Shown here: positions 22,149 through 32,690 of the stretch, one piece after another
How positions within the stretch are numbered: position 1 is the stretch's first letter
Layout: each line of letters starts with the position of its first letter
DNA from: Chara braunii
Lineage: Eukaryota; Streptophyta; Charophyceae; Charales; Characeae
Assembly (NCBI GenBank): GCA_003427395.1
Contig: BFEA01000249.1
Coordinates: forward strand, 294,308-341,818
DNA: 47,511 nucleotides
Direction: 5' to 3'
Made by a program: the position numbers and the translations under genes
Notes under the pieces: generated by a model
The model's input: only the letters and a program-made list of their open reading frames with translations
Database searches by the model: none
What the model was told of the DNA's origin: nothing

Positions 22149-22710
22149 GTCGACCGGTAGATGGGTTCTGCCATCACACCGGACTAACCCTTCTGTCTGC
22201 CTCATGTCTGTCACCCACGGGAGGGTCGACCACAACTCCTGTAACCTGCAAAACATCAACTTAGTTAACACCACAGGTTAAGTTAGTCGCATCAACAGAT
22301 AGACGACAAAAAAAAAAAATCGGCGCCAAGCTGTCGGAAGAAATAAAATTAGTGTTTTATTTAGTCTAGAATAATAGGATATGTCGCGCTGCTACCATGC
22401 CCTAAAACAAGGTTAACGTCTGAGTCGAAAAAAATTGTTTGGGTCTCGATGCTTCTCACTAGTAGCCGAGGGAGGATCCTGCAGCCAATGGGGTGTCGTC
22501 AGTACCTGGCCTGTCTGTCCCACAACACCGTGCAGGAGCTCTCCGTATCAGAGGTAACGTCTGGGGCCCATTAAGGCCAAAGCTCGAGGTCCACTGTCAC
22601 CATTAGCCTCAAGTGAGTGTTCACCCCAACCCGCTAGTAGTTGGGTCTTGCTTCTTTTGTGTCGGAGCCCCGACACTTGTTAGGTTAAGCCCGAAGTCGC
22701 TGCTCTCCCA
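22149..22710 (+). repeat. Copy A of a ~560-bp dispersed repeat, inverted relative to 32137-32690
   Basis: Alignable with the reverse complement of 32137-32690 over nearly its whole length. Shared words include AGATGGGTTCT, CACCCACGGGAGGGT, TTAACCTGTG-type words, ATTTAGTCTAGAATAATAGG, CTTCTCACTAGTAGCC and GGGTCTTGCTTCTTTTGT. A 7-bp stem hairpin, GTGTCGG-AGCC-CCGACAC, lies near its end (about 22660-22677). It resembles a solo LTR or a short non-autonomous element. No TG...CA ends or primer-binding site are certain. Confidence 0.8.
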
Positions 22711-23597
22711 TGTTTAAGCCTGCTTCTTTAATAATATCGTCCGTGGTCTGTTTCAGCGTCGAGTAGGCCGGATCCTAATGGTCGGCTGAAGATCAGCCTA
22801 TTTCTGGGTCCACTCATGTCCTTCTGCAATTCTCAGCCCTCCGGATCTGCGGCTGAGTCAAGTAGGTTAGTCCATCCGGAAACAATGTTGGGCCTAAGCC
22901 CTGAAAGTCAACCAACCTTCGTTCCTTAGGCTCATTGTCGGCCCACCATCCTTTCGTCGGCGCCGTTCGACTGTCACTCGAGAGAGGGGAAAAAAAATCT
23001 GTCAGGCCAATAGTGCCGAGTGAAATCTACCTAGTGTCAGCCCTTCGGTGCCGGATCTCCTACTTCAGCCTAGTCGGGGTTGGGAAGATTCCCGTTCTAG
23101 TCCGTCTGCGCAAAATTATTGGTCCCGGCCTATGAAACCATTAGTACTTGGGCCGACTATCAGCCACTGAGAAAAATAGAAAAGAAACAACTCTCGTCGG
23201 ATGAATTTGGGAGCCCCTGTAGTGATCTGTACCTTTCTAAAAATTGTGGCTTGTTAACGGGCACAACGTTAGGAAGTCCGACGTTTTAAGGCGTGGTCCG
23301 ATTTTTGGCGTTTCGCTTGTAAAGCCTGATCCCGGTCCAAATTTTCCGGCAGGAAGGGTCGCCTCTTGTCCCAATCAACCGTAGGAACCGATCATGCTTG
23401 ATGATGCCCCCTCACTCGTTGTTGGAAGTGACACCGATGATCATAATTCCCAAGATGAGTCCTTGAGTCTCGATGATGACTCACAGACGTGCAGCAACGC
23501 GGCACTGACTTCCGTAGAGATTGGTGTTGTCTCGTATCTGGTAGGCCCGTATGGACACACGCCCCCTCAATGATCCGCGCCAACTCGCCCTTTATCG
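22711..23597. other. Stretch with no recognisable gene
   Basis: Moderately GC-rich DNA with several GTCGGCC-type words. No coding domain or clear repeat is visible. Confidence 0.4.
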
Positions 23598-23790
23598 TTG
23601 TATTGTTACCTGTCAGATCTCACTCATGATCTCAGTATTGAGGTCCGTGCGATCCTGTTTTTTATCACTGTATTAAGATTCGTGCGATCTCGCTCTTGGA
23701 TGCTACATTGTGACCCGTGTGTTCACACTCTTGATCGTTGTATTGAGATTCTCGCTCTCTCTCTCTTGGTCGCCGTATGAAATTTCGTTA
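23598..23790. repeat. Degenerate ~36-bp tandem repeat
   Basis: About five units share GATCTCGCTCTTGATCGYTG and TATTGAGATTCGTGC-like words, ending in a short CT run (about 23754-23766). Confidence 0.65.
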
Positions 23791-23957
23791 ATGAACGGTC
23801 AACAGATTGATTGGCGCTATCTAGCCTCCGAATGAACTGCGCGTTTTCTCTGACGGCTTATCAAAAGGCCCCCACACTATTTAGTTCGCGATCCGTTCGC
23901 GAGGTGATTCATGCGGCCTCATTTCCAAATTGGGTTTCTTGGTATCCCACGCTATCT

Positions 23958-24540
23958 CGCTTTTAACTGGCTCGCACAGTAAATCGAGCAATCTCATTCC
24001 TGATAGGATTGTGCAATGTTGTCTCTTCTTTGATTGGCTCGCACGGTAAACCGCACAATCCTGTTTCCGATAGGATCGAGCAATGATTTGCGCTGTCTCT
24101 TCTCTGATTGGCTTACACGGTAAACCGCGCAATCTCGTTTCTTATAGGATCTCGCAATGCTTTGAGTTGTCTTTTCTATAATTGGCTTGCATGGTAAACC
24201 GCGAAATCTCGTTTCTGGTAGGATCAAGCAATTATTTGCGCTGTCTCTTCTCTGATTGGCTCGCATGGTTAACCACCCAATCCTATTTCTGATAGGATCG
24301 CGCAATGATGTGTACTGTCTCTTCTCTGATTGGCTCGCACGGTAAACCTTGCAATCTCGTTTCTCATAGGATCGCACAATGTTTTGCGCCGTCTCTTCTC
24401 TGATTGGCTGGCATAGTTAACCGCCTAATCCCGTTTCTTATAGGATCTTGCAATGATTTGCGCTGTCTTTTCTCTGATTGGCTCGCAAGGTAAACCACAC
24501 AATCCCGTTTCCGATAGGATCGCACAATGCTTTGAGCTTT
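23958..24540. repeat. 74-bp tandem array (eight units)
   Basis: GATTGGCTYGC starts at 24032, 24106, 24180, 24254, 24328, 24402 and 24476, an exact 74-bp spacing, with a slightly shorter first unit near 23965. Each unit contains GGTAAACCGCGCAATC, TCGTTTCTGATAGGATCG and CAATGATTTGCGCTGTCTCT-like blocks. The constant length with substitutions but almost no indels is notable. Minus-strand frames of the RSYRKRDCAVYRASQSEKRQ type are produced by reading the array in three phases and are not genes. Confidence 0.92.
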
Positions 24541-24897
24541 GACCAGCACGACAGCCCCCGCGCTCATTCGTACTTTGATCCACTCCCTCCCAGTGAAGGA
24601 CCCCCACTTTTTTCTTGACGAAGCGATCCCCACTCGTTGTTAAAAGTGCTCGTATCTCCCGCCGGTCCGTATATCTGTGAATCACACGTTGGTCCGCTCG
24701 ATAGCGCACTCGTGCATCCTTCTTGATTGGCCTCCCAACCCTCCAAACAGGTTAGACTTTCCCTCTCACACGCCCTTCCATGTGCGTAGTCGCCGTTCAT
24801 ACCTTTCCCCGACTTGTCCTCCCGTCGAGCGGCGCCCTCCTTGTCAGTTCGTTCCAAGTCATCTTCATGAGCATGTACACCTTGTGTGCCCACCCGT

Positions 24898-25193
24898 TCG
24901 CTTAGCTAACCATGTTTGTTCGCTTTCCGTCCATCCGATATGCGGACGAAAACTCTCTCGTCGCCCCCTGGCTCTGCACACCCTGTGCGCTGTACCGTGC
25001 GTGGCTCCGTGCCTGTGTGCGGGCTCAACACATCTGATGTGCCCGTTCATTTAGCTCACCATATCTGTTCGCTCTCTGTCCATCCGATCTGCGGAAGGAA
25101 ACTCTCTCGTCGCCCCCTGGCTCTTCACGGCCCATGCGAATACCGTGTGCGGCTCCTTGCCTGTACGCAGGCTCAACACATCCGATGCGCCCG
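24898..25193. repeat. 148-bp tandem duplication
   Basis: Unit starts are at 24898 and 25046, with a third partial start at 25194 (CCCGTTCGTGC). Both units contain GTCCATCCGATMTGCGGA, CTCTCTCGTCGCCCCCTGGC and GGCTCAACACATC. The units differ at roughly one base in ten. Confidence 0.85.
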
Positions 25194-25199
25194 TTCGTG

Positions 25200-26190
25200 C
25201 ACTTGTCTAATGCCCCCCCGGAGTCTCCGTGCTCCAGTCATTTCGTGCTAGCACACGCAATGTGCCAGCCCGTGCACCTATTTTGTGTGCCCGCCCCCAA
25301 AGGTTCCCAGTGCACTTAAGAGCTAGCACACATGTGCTAGCTCTGTGCGTATTCCGGACATGTCCCTTGATCTTGAGCCCAGTTGGGCTTTTAAACTTTG
25401 TTGGACCCAGCCTCACGTGGGGCTCAATACCCCTGCCTCCCGAAATGTTGGTCGCTGTCGAGGAAGTTGCAGCGCCCCAGTACTGACCCTCCTCCCGAAT
25501 CTAGGCCCGGACCCATTTGGGCCCCGAAAGGTCACTTAGCACATCAAATGGGCCTTTCAGTCGGGTCTCGAGGCTGTTCCAACGCCCCGGTACCAGGGCT
25601 ACACCCGAATCTCATTACAAGCCTGTTCTGACCCTTAATGGTCCCCATGCGGAAATTAACAAGACCCAACGTTGAAATTTGCAAGGCTTGGCACCGAGAG
25701 AATTAGAGACTTCCCTCCAGAGCGCCCATTCGCAGTCCAAATTAGAGGCTCCTCTTCAGAGCGCTCATTTCTAGTCCAAAGCTCCCATTTTCAGCCCTAG
25801 ACCCAGCGACCTCTCCTTGAGTATACTCACGGCCCGAATGTAAAGGCCGCATCAAAGCTGACGCAATAATTTCCTTCGTTCTTTGTGCTGTAGTAATTCC
25901 CCATTTTCGCTGCTTCCTAGTTCACATGAGCGCTTGCCGCAAGAGCCGGATACCCTTTCTTGTCTCACATGTCGCTAAAGCTCGAGCGTGAGTTCAGGTC
26001 CCCTGTTCCCATCATCCGGCTGACGCCTTCGGCATCTCTCCTGATGTCGTAGTATTTTCAGGTTTTTCCAATAATAAAAATTCATAGTATCATCGGAAAA
26101 AACTCCCTTCGAATCAGCGAACCATGTTTTTTCGACATTCCGAGAGAAGGTTAACAACAGTCGTATTTTTCATCACCACTTCAGGACACC
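25200..26190. other. Stretch with short duplications and no recognisable gene
   Basis: A block around 25455-25510 recurs at about 25565-25610 (shared CGAGG...GCGCCCC/ACGCCCC and CCCGAATCT). A ~40-bp block (ATTAGAG...AGAGCGC...AGTCCAA) occurs at about 25702 and 25741. No coding domain is seen. Confidence 0.45.
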
Positions 26191-26193
26191 TTT

Positions 26194-26481
26194 CACCACT
26201 TCAGGATGCAGCCTGCCTAAACAGGTTGTTTTCAGGGTCTTCGGACCTTTCACCACTTAAGGATACCGTTCACCACTTCAAGATGCTACTTGCCTTAACA
26301 GGTGATTTTCAGGGTCTTTGGACCTTTCACCAGATCATGACCATTTAGGATTTTTAGACTGCCAAAATCTCTCACTTCACCACTTCAGGATACAGCCTGC
26401 CTAAACAGGTGGTTTTCAGGGTCTTCGGACCTTTCACCACTTCAGGACCATTCATGATTTTTAGACTGCCAAAAAATCTTA
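26194..26481. repeat. Three-copy tandem repeat (77-107 bp units)
   Basis: Copies begin with CACCACTTCARGATRC at 26194, 26271 and about 26378, and share TTTTCAGGGTCTTCGGACCT. The second and third carry an extra TTTTTAGACTGCCAAAA tail. It lies downstream of the gypsy element (in that element's orientation) but cannot be tied to an LTR. Confidence 0.8.
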
Positions 26482-27103
26482 CGTCAGAATTTTAATTTCA
26501 GAATTTTCAGCTACCCGTTAACTGCTTGTGGACGTTTCGGTCCAGATATTTCTCATGCAGTCCCTCCGTCACAAATATTCAATGACAATTGTGCCCAAGT
26601 GGGTCATAGCGACTGAAGACGATCCCCACCAAGTGCCTTTTTCAAGGAAGTAAATGGCGGTGTAAGGCTTGAGCCGCCTGACAACAGTCCCCCCCTAATT
26701 CTTGACGTCCCCGGCGAGCTATCTTCGAATATCAAGGAGAAGAAGAAATTTTGACTCCTAGTTTTTACCAATCAACCCAAGATCTTTCCTCACCGTTTTC
26801 GCCGAGTATTTTTCTTTCGTTTTTTTTTTATCGCTCCGCTTTTTCTTAATCATCTTCCTTTTGACCCATAGTTTTTTCTTAATCTTTCGACGTCGCTTTC
26901 CGTGGTGGTGTCTATCCTCACCTTTGCCTACGACTATCGCTCTCTTAATGACCTCTTTAATCTTGCGTTTCCTCTCCTTCCTTACCGTGACCGACTCTGA
27001 AACCTTCGTTTCTCTCTCTTCATATCCTTTCTCCGGCTATTTCTTATGCCTAAAATCTTCTCTCGCTTCCTCTTTGTAGGCGTAGGTAGACGACTTAGGT
27101 TCC
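26482..27103. other. Downstream flank of gypsy element 1, no recognisable gene
   Basis: This is where the 3' untranslated part or LTR of the minus-strand element would be expected. I cannot identify a polypurine tract with certainty, and no LTR in the same orientation as the element is recognisable. Confidence 0.35.
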
Positions 27104-27310
27104 TCAGCGAGCTCTACCAGCTTCTCTTTGACCTCTTTTTTTTTCCTTATCCTTCTTCAAGTTCGGGCGGGGTTTGTGTAACTTTTCTCCTCGCTCCCTA
27201 AACATCTTTAAACCCGTGCTGGACACCGACTCTTTCCATCTAGCCCCGTATAGCTCCTCAAGCAAATAAGGTCCTTCTTCCAATCTTTTAACCACACGGC
27301 AAGTTCTCAT
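27104..27310 (-). pseudogene. pol: GPY/F-like integrase tail (element 1)
   Basis: The short frame contains RVVKRLEEGPYLLEELYGAR, which resembles the integrase C-terminal GPY/F module and aligns with element 2's RITKRVGLNTFELEDLDG. A basic tail ends the readable pol. The module is thought to help bind DNA. Confidence 0.6.
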
Positions 27311-27418
27311 CCACCTATTTGCCTGTTTCTCTGATCACGTCCTTTCCAGAGCAGAATCGTAAAGTAAGACCAAACATCCGATAGGTATACCTTCTTGCCT
27401 AACTCATAGATTTTTATT

Positions 27419-28192
27419 TCACTTTTCCTTGTCCTTCTCTCTCTGAACTTTCAGTCTTTCTACTGCGTCCAGAGTGCTATCCTCCAGTGTCTCAGCTATC
27501 TGCCTAATCCTGACGCCCAGTAACTGTTCTCGAATCGATACCGCGTCCCAATCAACTTTGGTCCATGAATCCATGTAGAATTCTATGGGCAAGGGACAAT
27601 AATTCGGGTACCCAGTGGTGGTTCGAACAGTAACGTTATCCTCCCTAACCACAAACCTAAGATACTTTGGCCACTTCTTCTCTTTCCCCACACACAATTT
27701 GATGAGTGCCTTTACTAAGGATTAATGCTCCCTTTCTACAGGAACGTTAGTCTGAGGATGGTACGCCGTAGATAGCGACACTCGGATCCCTGCCCTTTGT
27801 AGCAAGGTTTGAAGTTCCTTATCCATAAACTCTTATCCTCTATCCATGACGATCTTTTCGACATATCTGTATCGGATGATATACTCTGTCAGAAACTCCC
27901 CGACCGCTTTCGCCGTCTTTCTGGCGTAGCGCCGACGCTTTCACGAACGTAGTCATGATATCCCTGATATCCCTGATATCCCTGATATCCATGATATAAT
28001 TCATTCCTCCCTCTCCTTGGGCATGTTAACTAAGTCCACATGAACCTTCTGTCCTACCGCTGTCGGATAAAAAGGAAACAACGTTTCCTTGTATTTGACT
28101 ACCGCTTTCTTCTTGCATTCCATGCAGGTTTGACCATAAAGCTCTACATCTCTATATAGGCCATCCCACCAATAGTGATTCCTAACCTTCAA
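27419..28192 (-). pseudogene. pol: Integrase with H2C2 finger and DD35E core (element 1), interrupted
   Basis: The frame 28192-28001 carries the zinc-binding finger (HYWWDGLYRDVE...CMECKKK) and then VHVDLVNMP with the first catalytic Asp. It then stops. The core continues in other phases: VEKIVMDRG holds the second Asp, and YHPQTNVPVEREH the Glu, with 35 residues between them (DD35E). Frame 27697-27419 then matches the integrase C-terminal half (KKWPKYLRFVVREDNVTVRT). A 9-bp in-frame expansion lies near the first Asp (27955-27993). Integrase would insert the cDNA into the genome; this copy is disrupted. Confidence 0.82.
27955..27993. repeat. 9-bp microsatellite inside integrase
   Basis: About four tandem copies of CCTGATATC (plus strand). 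On the minus strand it is in frame and reads Asp-Ile-Arg repeats in the integrase core, where element 2 has only ILDARDN. Confidence 0.85.
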
Positions 28193-28559
28193 ACGTCCCC
28201 TTTACTCCTCTATGACCTCCAACGATCCCATCGTGAAACTCATCAATTATTTCATTTCGCTCCTCCTCGTCAGACGATCTCTTAAAATGGTGTCCCGCCT
28301 TAAGACAATAATGTTGAGTCTCCTTCCTAAGTTTATCCTCGACCTTCTTTTGGTGGTACTTACCAGTATGGAGGTTCCCTAGGAACGAACGACGCCACTA
28401 TTGCTAGGCTTCATTCTCACCAAGCCTATTTCCATCCGCAGGAACTTGTCGACCCCTCCAGGCAACTGCAAGTCCCGTTCCCGTAATGTAATCCGTGACA
28501 ATCTATCTGCTACAATATTCTTGCCCTAGATATGCGCTCAACTACGTAGTCAAACATTC

Positions 28560-28935
28560 TTATATGCATAAGTCACCTAGTTATCATAGGGTTCGCCAAG
28601 GAAAAGTCCTGCTGTAATACAGTGATCACTGGTGTAGGATCGACTCGCAAAACAAACCTTCATTTGTAGATATAGTGTCTGAAGATGTTAAGGTAATGTT
28701 ACACTCCTTAGACCTCTTTCTTGAATTGAGAATTTTTTTTTTGTGGTGTTCAATATTTTACTCTCGAACCTGAGAGGTCTCTCCCCGCCGTCAAAGTCTT
28801 ATTGAGCCAAAACCCTTCCTATGGAGGTTGACGCTGCGTCAATACAACCTACGAATGACCTGTTCTCCTCGTCTTCAAAGTAAGGAACTCAAAAAACCTG
28901 CCCTCCATCCTTAAATTTATCTTTCAGGGTTTTTA
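28560..28935 (-). pseudogene. pol: RNase H domain remnant (element 1)
   Basis: Minus-strand reading gives FVGCIDAASTSIGRVLAQ, a stop, then GGERPLRFESKILN, later QFKKEV and FVLRVDPTPV. These align with element 2's ETDGGPMAVGGVL, ERPMRFESRTLN, QFKKEVLAIL and FILRIDPTNV. The first catalytic Asp (in CIDAAS) is kept. Several stops and a T/A homopolymer (about 28731-28741) break the frame. RNase H would remove the RNA template. Confidence 0.75.
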
Positions 28936-28999
28936 CCGAGCCTTCTGGATCGCTCGTCGAATTTCACTTTGCTCCTTTCCGTAATAACCTTCTTAAGGG

Positions 29000-29905
29000 T
29001 TCCGCTTTCTCAGCATATCCTTTTATAAAATTCTTCCAGAAACCAACCCCTCCTAGAAATTGTCGTATATCCGTAATATGCCGCAGGGGCGTTGGTCAAT
29101 TCATGAGTTTTTCAAGCTTTGCGAGGTTTGGACGCCTGCCGTTCCTATCGCAAATGTAGTTCGTTCCTATCGCAAATGTTTCCTAATATTTTGATGGAGG
29201 ACACAACCCACCGACTTTTGGTCCCGCTGATAGTGAGATTCACGTTTTCTAGCTTCATTAATACGTTCTTAATGTTCTCAACATGACTCATGACGAATTT
29301 CCTTACCCCAGGCCTTACCTCAGTCTCATCCTTCTCATATGGCCCCTTGATAGGAAAATCGTATAGGAAAACCTCACTTAATTGGGTATAAACTCTCCTA
29401 ATACCACGGCCATTGCTTTTTGGAAGACCTCGACACCATTGGTCTACCCCATAGGCACCACCATCACCTGGATCAATCCGAGGGGAGTGTGCATTGCGGT
29501 TAGGTGTTGATCTCTGTGATCCAGCGGAATGTCATCGTACCCCGAGAACAAATCCCAGACGGAATAAATAGAGCGCCATGCTGATCCTTTGGCCAGACGA
29601 TCTGAATTCGAAATGGACCCAACATCTCTAACCGTAACTTTGTTCGTTCTCTGAAGGTCTTGTATCCATCGTAGCTTCCCGTTTGACTTCCTTATGAAGA
29701 ACAATCTTTTCGCATAGGCGCTCTCACAGAGCTCGGCTACGAATGTCTTGATTTTTTCCTTCATCAAATCTACTATCATCCTCTTTTCTTTCTTAGCGCA
29801 TTTCCACCCTACGTCATTCCACGATACGTGTGGAACCGTGTAGATCCTTGCCGATTTAGCATCCCGTGGGTCTATTCGTCCTCTCTCTACGTCATAAAAT
29901 GCCAT
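29000..29905 (-). pseudogene. pol: Reverse transcriptase domain (element 1), interrupted
   Basis: The frame 29905-29444 encodes the fingers and palm start of a gypsy RT: FFIRKSNGKLRWIQDLQRTN, then the first catalytic Asp region WDLFSGYDDIPLD, then TAMHTPLG and PMG. It stops at TAG 29444-29446, where relatives have an aromatic residue, so a Trp codon has probably mutated. Homology continues downstream (TNGVEVFQKAM, and later GVRKFV and TISGTKS), but the catalytic YxDD box has been lost through a small deletion at about 29350-29375. Only the following P-I-x-F/K-G-like signature can be traced. Further stops follow. The RT would copy the element RNA into DNA. Confidence 0.82.
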
Positions 29906-30110
29906 GGCCTTATCGCAAGCTCTTAGTGTCTCAACTATTGGCTCATTTTCCTCCTTTGTTATGTTCTATCAATCTCTTTCAATCTTTTGTCAGTAACCCT
30001 CTGGCCCTCAGTGGCATTCCATTCCCTAATCATCTGCGTTATTTCCTCCTCAGTGATCTCAATTTCCCCAGTCATGTCATGGGTAACTGCACCCGGTTTA
30101 ACCCTTTGAG

Positions 30111-30383
30111 CTATAGTTTTGTGTTTCTTTCCCCCGCCGCGTAAGGGAATTCCTCAAAAAAAGAAAGATTTATGCATCCCCCGAATTCCTCGTCATCCTT
30201 CTCTTTCGGGTAAGTGACACCGTTTACCACACACGTGTTTTTTAAGTCCTCGACCTCTATCTTGTTTCCTTTTACCTTATGTGGCCCCAAGGTAAGTTCC
30301 TCAGGTACCATTTGACAAGTCCGTGTCATTAGTTGACCCTTATTTTGCAAGGAAACTTTGTGACGCTTGTCGAACTCATTCAC
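30111..30383 (-). pseudogene. Linker region between protease and RT (element 1)
   Basis: A 90-residue minus-strand frame (KHRKVSLQN-type, basic and then acidic) lies in the expected interval between protease and reverse transcriptase. I recognise no domain. It is included because of its position and strand. Confidence 0.35.
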
Positions 30384-30639
30384 TGTCTCTAGAGTGACTC
30401 TTCTGCTAATTGTGACCCATCTATAGTGATTGTCTGACTTCCATCCCGCCTATTTTAAGTGGTAGCGTTGCCGTGTGTCAACCAAGTTCTCTCAAGGATT
30501 AGTTATGAGGAGCAATGCTCGACCGTGAAGACGGACACATTGACCTCGACATCTGCCACCACTACTTTGGCTTTATGATAAACTCCAAGCGTCGACTGCC
30601 TTAGCTTGATAGCCAACATCATGGGCATGGCGACACTCA

Positions 30640-31452
30640 TGCCCACCTCTAACCCAAACTTTCATGCCACTTTGTCCTCACAGATAGTAGATTCTGATCC
30701 ATCATCCATGATAGCGTCCATCTTAGACCCGTTTACCGTAGCCTTTAACTTCCCACTATCAAGGACATAAAAGTAGCTATTTTTTTCCTACGCAGTCTTC
30801 TCATCTCTCTCCTTCATCCTTTCGGTCGACAGTACAAAGGTCTTCACTTCCACCTTGGATTCTCCTGTGGCAGTCGTTTCTGACAATGATACCTTTGCCT
30901 TCTTCATCATCCCTATTGATTTATCCCTAGCTGGAGCGCAACCGACTATAAACTCCTTGAGAATGATATGGATGGCCATATCCATCGCTCTTCTTAGAGA
31001 CTCTCTAAGGTCGACTTCATCTGGTGAGCCTTCAACTGGAATTTTATAGACCCTCTCTTTCTAGGGGATAAGGGTGACTTGGGCGACTCCACGTGCTCAT
31101 CCGCCATAGATTGGTCTCTGTCATTTTTTTTTCCCTGACTCGACTTTCCTACCCCTTGAGCAAAAACGAGCGTCACGTCACCTCTCGCAATCTCCTTAAA
31201 CTTAATAGAGGAAATCCCGATCCTCGGGTTTTCAGGTATTTCGATAGTCTCATCCTCAAAGGTCACTATGGAGACCTTCGGGGCTAGGGACACTTCTGCT
31301 TGCTTAACTTTCGCTTCATTCATCCTCCTCCTTCGAATATTAACGTTTATTTTCATCGAGGGCAAGAAGGGTATCGATATTCCTTCATCCGCCCACATCA
31401 TATATTTCCTATCATGTAACTCGATGATCCCTTCCTTTAATGCGTCTATCAT
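30640..31452 (-). pseudogene. Post-knuckle region and aspartic protease remnant (element 1)
   Basis: The frame 31452-30994 follows the knuckle directly (MIDALKEGIIELHDRKYM) in a shifted phase. It ends at TAA 30994-30996. A second shifted frame, 30985-30788, continues the sequence. Near 30690-30710 the wording MDAIMDDGSEST resembles a retroviral-type aspartic protease active site, with Asp-Asp-Gly in place of the commoner Asp-Thr/Ser-Gly. Another TGA follows after DKVA. The protease would cleave the polyprotein. The assignment rests on this motif and on gene order. Confidence 0.55.
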
Positions 31453-32138
31453 GGTCTGATAATCATTTTTTTGTGGTCCTCATCACCACAATACAAACAG
31501 ACTTTGTCGTTCCATGTCTGCCTGGGGTTAGGATTCCCCTTCTGCCGAGTTTTTGGTCGTGGCGTAGATTTAATGGATGTTTCCTCCTTCTTCTGATTAC
31601 TACCCTTTAACTTCTCCATCTCAATTTTCAATGTCTCAATCTCCTTTACCATCTCCTCTTCACGCCTCTCTGGTTTCCTGGCTTCTACCTCGTCTCTAGA
31701 CTTCCAACGACTGTCCTTTGTGTTCAAATATTTGGAAGATCCCCATTCTCTATCATTCCTTTTCCAATCCCCTCGGCTTCCCTTCCTTCATTCTCCATCA
31801 CTCCTGCTAGGCTCATTTCGTCTAGGAGAACCAGAGTCCCTTCCTTCTATCTTTACCCTCTTTTCTTCAGCTGGGGGTTTTCCTCCTCCTCTCCCTGAGG
31901 ATACCCCTTTCCTTAGGTTCTCGAGGACTTTCAACATATAAGATTTGGCATTCAACCCTTTGGTGTCATGGGCTAGAGCCTTCATATGTGCAAAGGTCAA
32001 CCTCTGAATGGGAAGTACTGTAATGACCATCTCACGTTTCTCTCGTGGTAGGGTGCCCAAGAATATCCCGCATCTTTCTATCTCGCCTATAAAACCTTCT
32101 TCCACTAACGGATTCGAGGTTTTCTCATATCGCCTCAC
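31449..32138 (-). pseudogene. gag: Gag C-terminal half with damaged zinc knuckle (element 1)
   Basis: One continuous minus-strand frame runs from 32138 to 31449, broken by a TGA at 31788-31790. The first part (about 115 residues) resembles the end of a retrotransposon gag capsid domain. A charged, Glu/Lys-rich region follows, with coiled-coil character around EIETLKIEMEKLKG (31630-31660). Then comes a nucleic-acid-binding zinc knuckle with CLYCGDEDH (about 31470-31495). The fourth ligand of this CCHC motif is missing: the codon now encodes Tyr if the frame is followed through a one-base loss in an A run, and the frame then stops. Gag would form the particle and bind the RNA; this copy cannot. 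Confidence 0.75.
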
Positions 32139-32690
32139 GAGAGAGCAACGACCTCAAGCTTAACCTAACGAGTGTCGGGTCTCCGATACAAAAGAAGCAA
32201 GACCCAACTACTAGCGGTTTGAGGTAGACACTTAGTTGAGGCTAATGGTGAAAGTGGACCTCGAGCTCTAGCCTCAATGGGTCCACGACGCTACCTCTGA
32301 TACGGAGAGGTCTAACACGGTGTTGTGGTACGGACGGGCCAGGTACCAACGACACCCCATTGACTGTAGGATCCGCCCGAGGCTACTAGTGAGAAGCATC
32401 GGGACTCGAACAAAATTTTCGGACTTAGACATTAGCCCTGTTTTACGGGTTGGTAGCAGCGCAACATGTCCTATTATTCTAGACTAAATAAACACTCATT
32501 TTATTTATCCTGACAACTTGACTCCGATTTTTTTTTGTTGTCGCCAATCTGCTGGTGCGACTAACTTAACCTGTGTTGTTAACTAAGTTGAAGTTTTGTA
32601 GGTTACGTGAGCTGCAGACAACCCTCCCGTGGGTGACAAACAGAAAGGTTAGTCCAACGTGCCGATAGAACCCATCTACTGATCGACCGT
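32137..32690 (-). repeat. Copy B of the ~560-bp dispersed repeat
   Basis: Reverse complement of copy A at 22149-22710 with scattered substitutions and small indels. Its inner end abuts the broken gag of element 1 exactly. Both copies carry the CGGAG/ACCCGACA hairpin word near the inner end, less perfect here. Confidence 0.8.

Larger units (their letters stand above)
27104..32138 (-). mobile_element. Truncated, decayed Ty3/gypsy LTR retrotransposon (element 1)
   Basis: On the minus strand the order is gag zinc knuckle, aspartic protease, reverse transcriptase, RNase H, integrase and GPY/F-like tail, the Ty3/gypsy order. All parts contain stops or frameshifts, so it is dead. Homology begins abruptly in mid-gag at 32138, right where the 560-bp repeat starts, so the gag N-terminus and any 5' LTR are missing. 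It shares lineage-specific wording with element 2 at 43805-47511 (SGYDxxPLD, AMHTPxG, PxKG after the RT active site) but is clearly diverged from it. Confidence 0.88.

Noticed and set aside
23881-24709. Family of minus-strand frames rich in RSYRKRD and SQSEKRQ
   Set aside because: They come from the 74-bp array. A 74-bp unit cycles through all three frames, producing apparent protein repeats.
22149-32690. LTR pair of gypsy element 1
   Set aside because: The two 560-bp copies are in inverted, not direct, orientation, and no primer-binding site follows copy B before gag.
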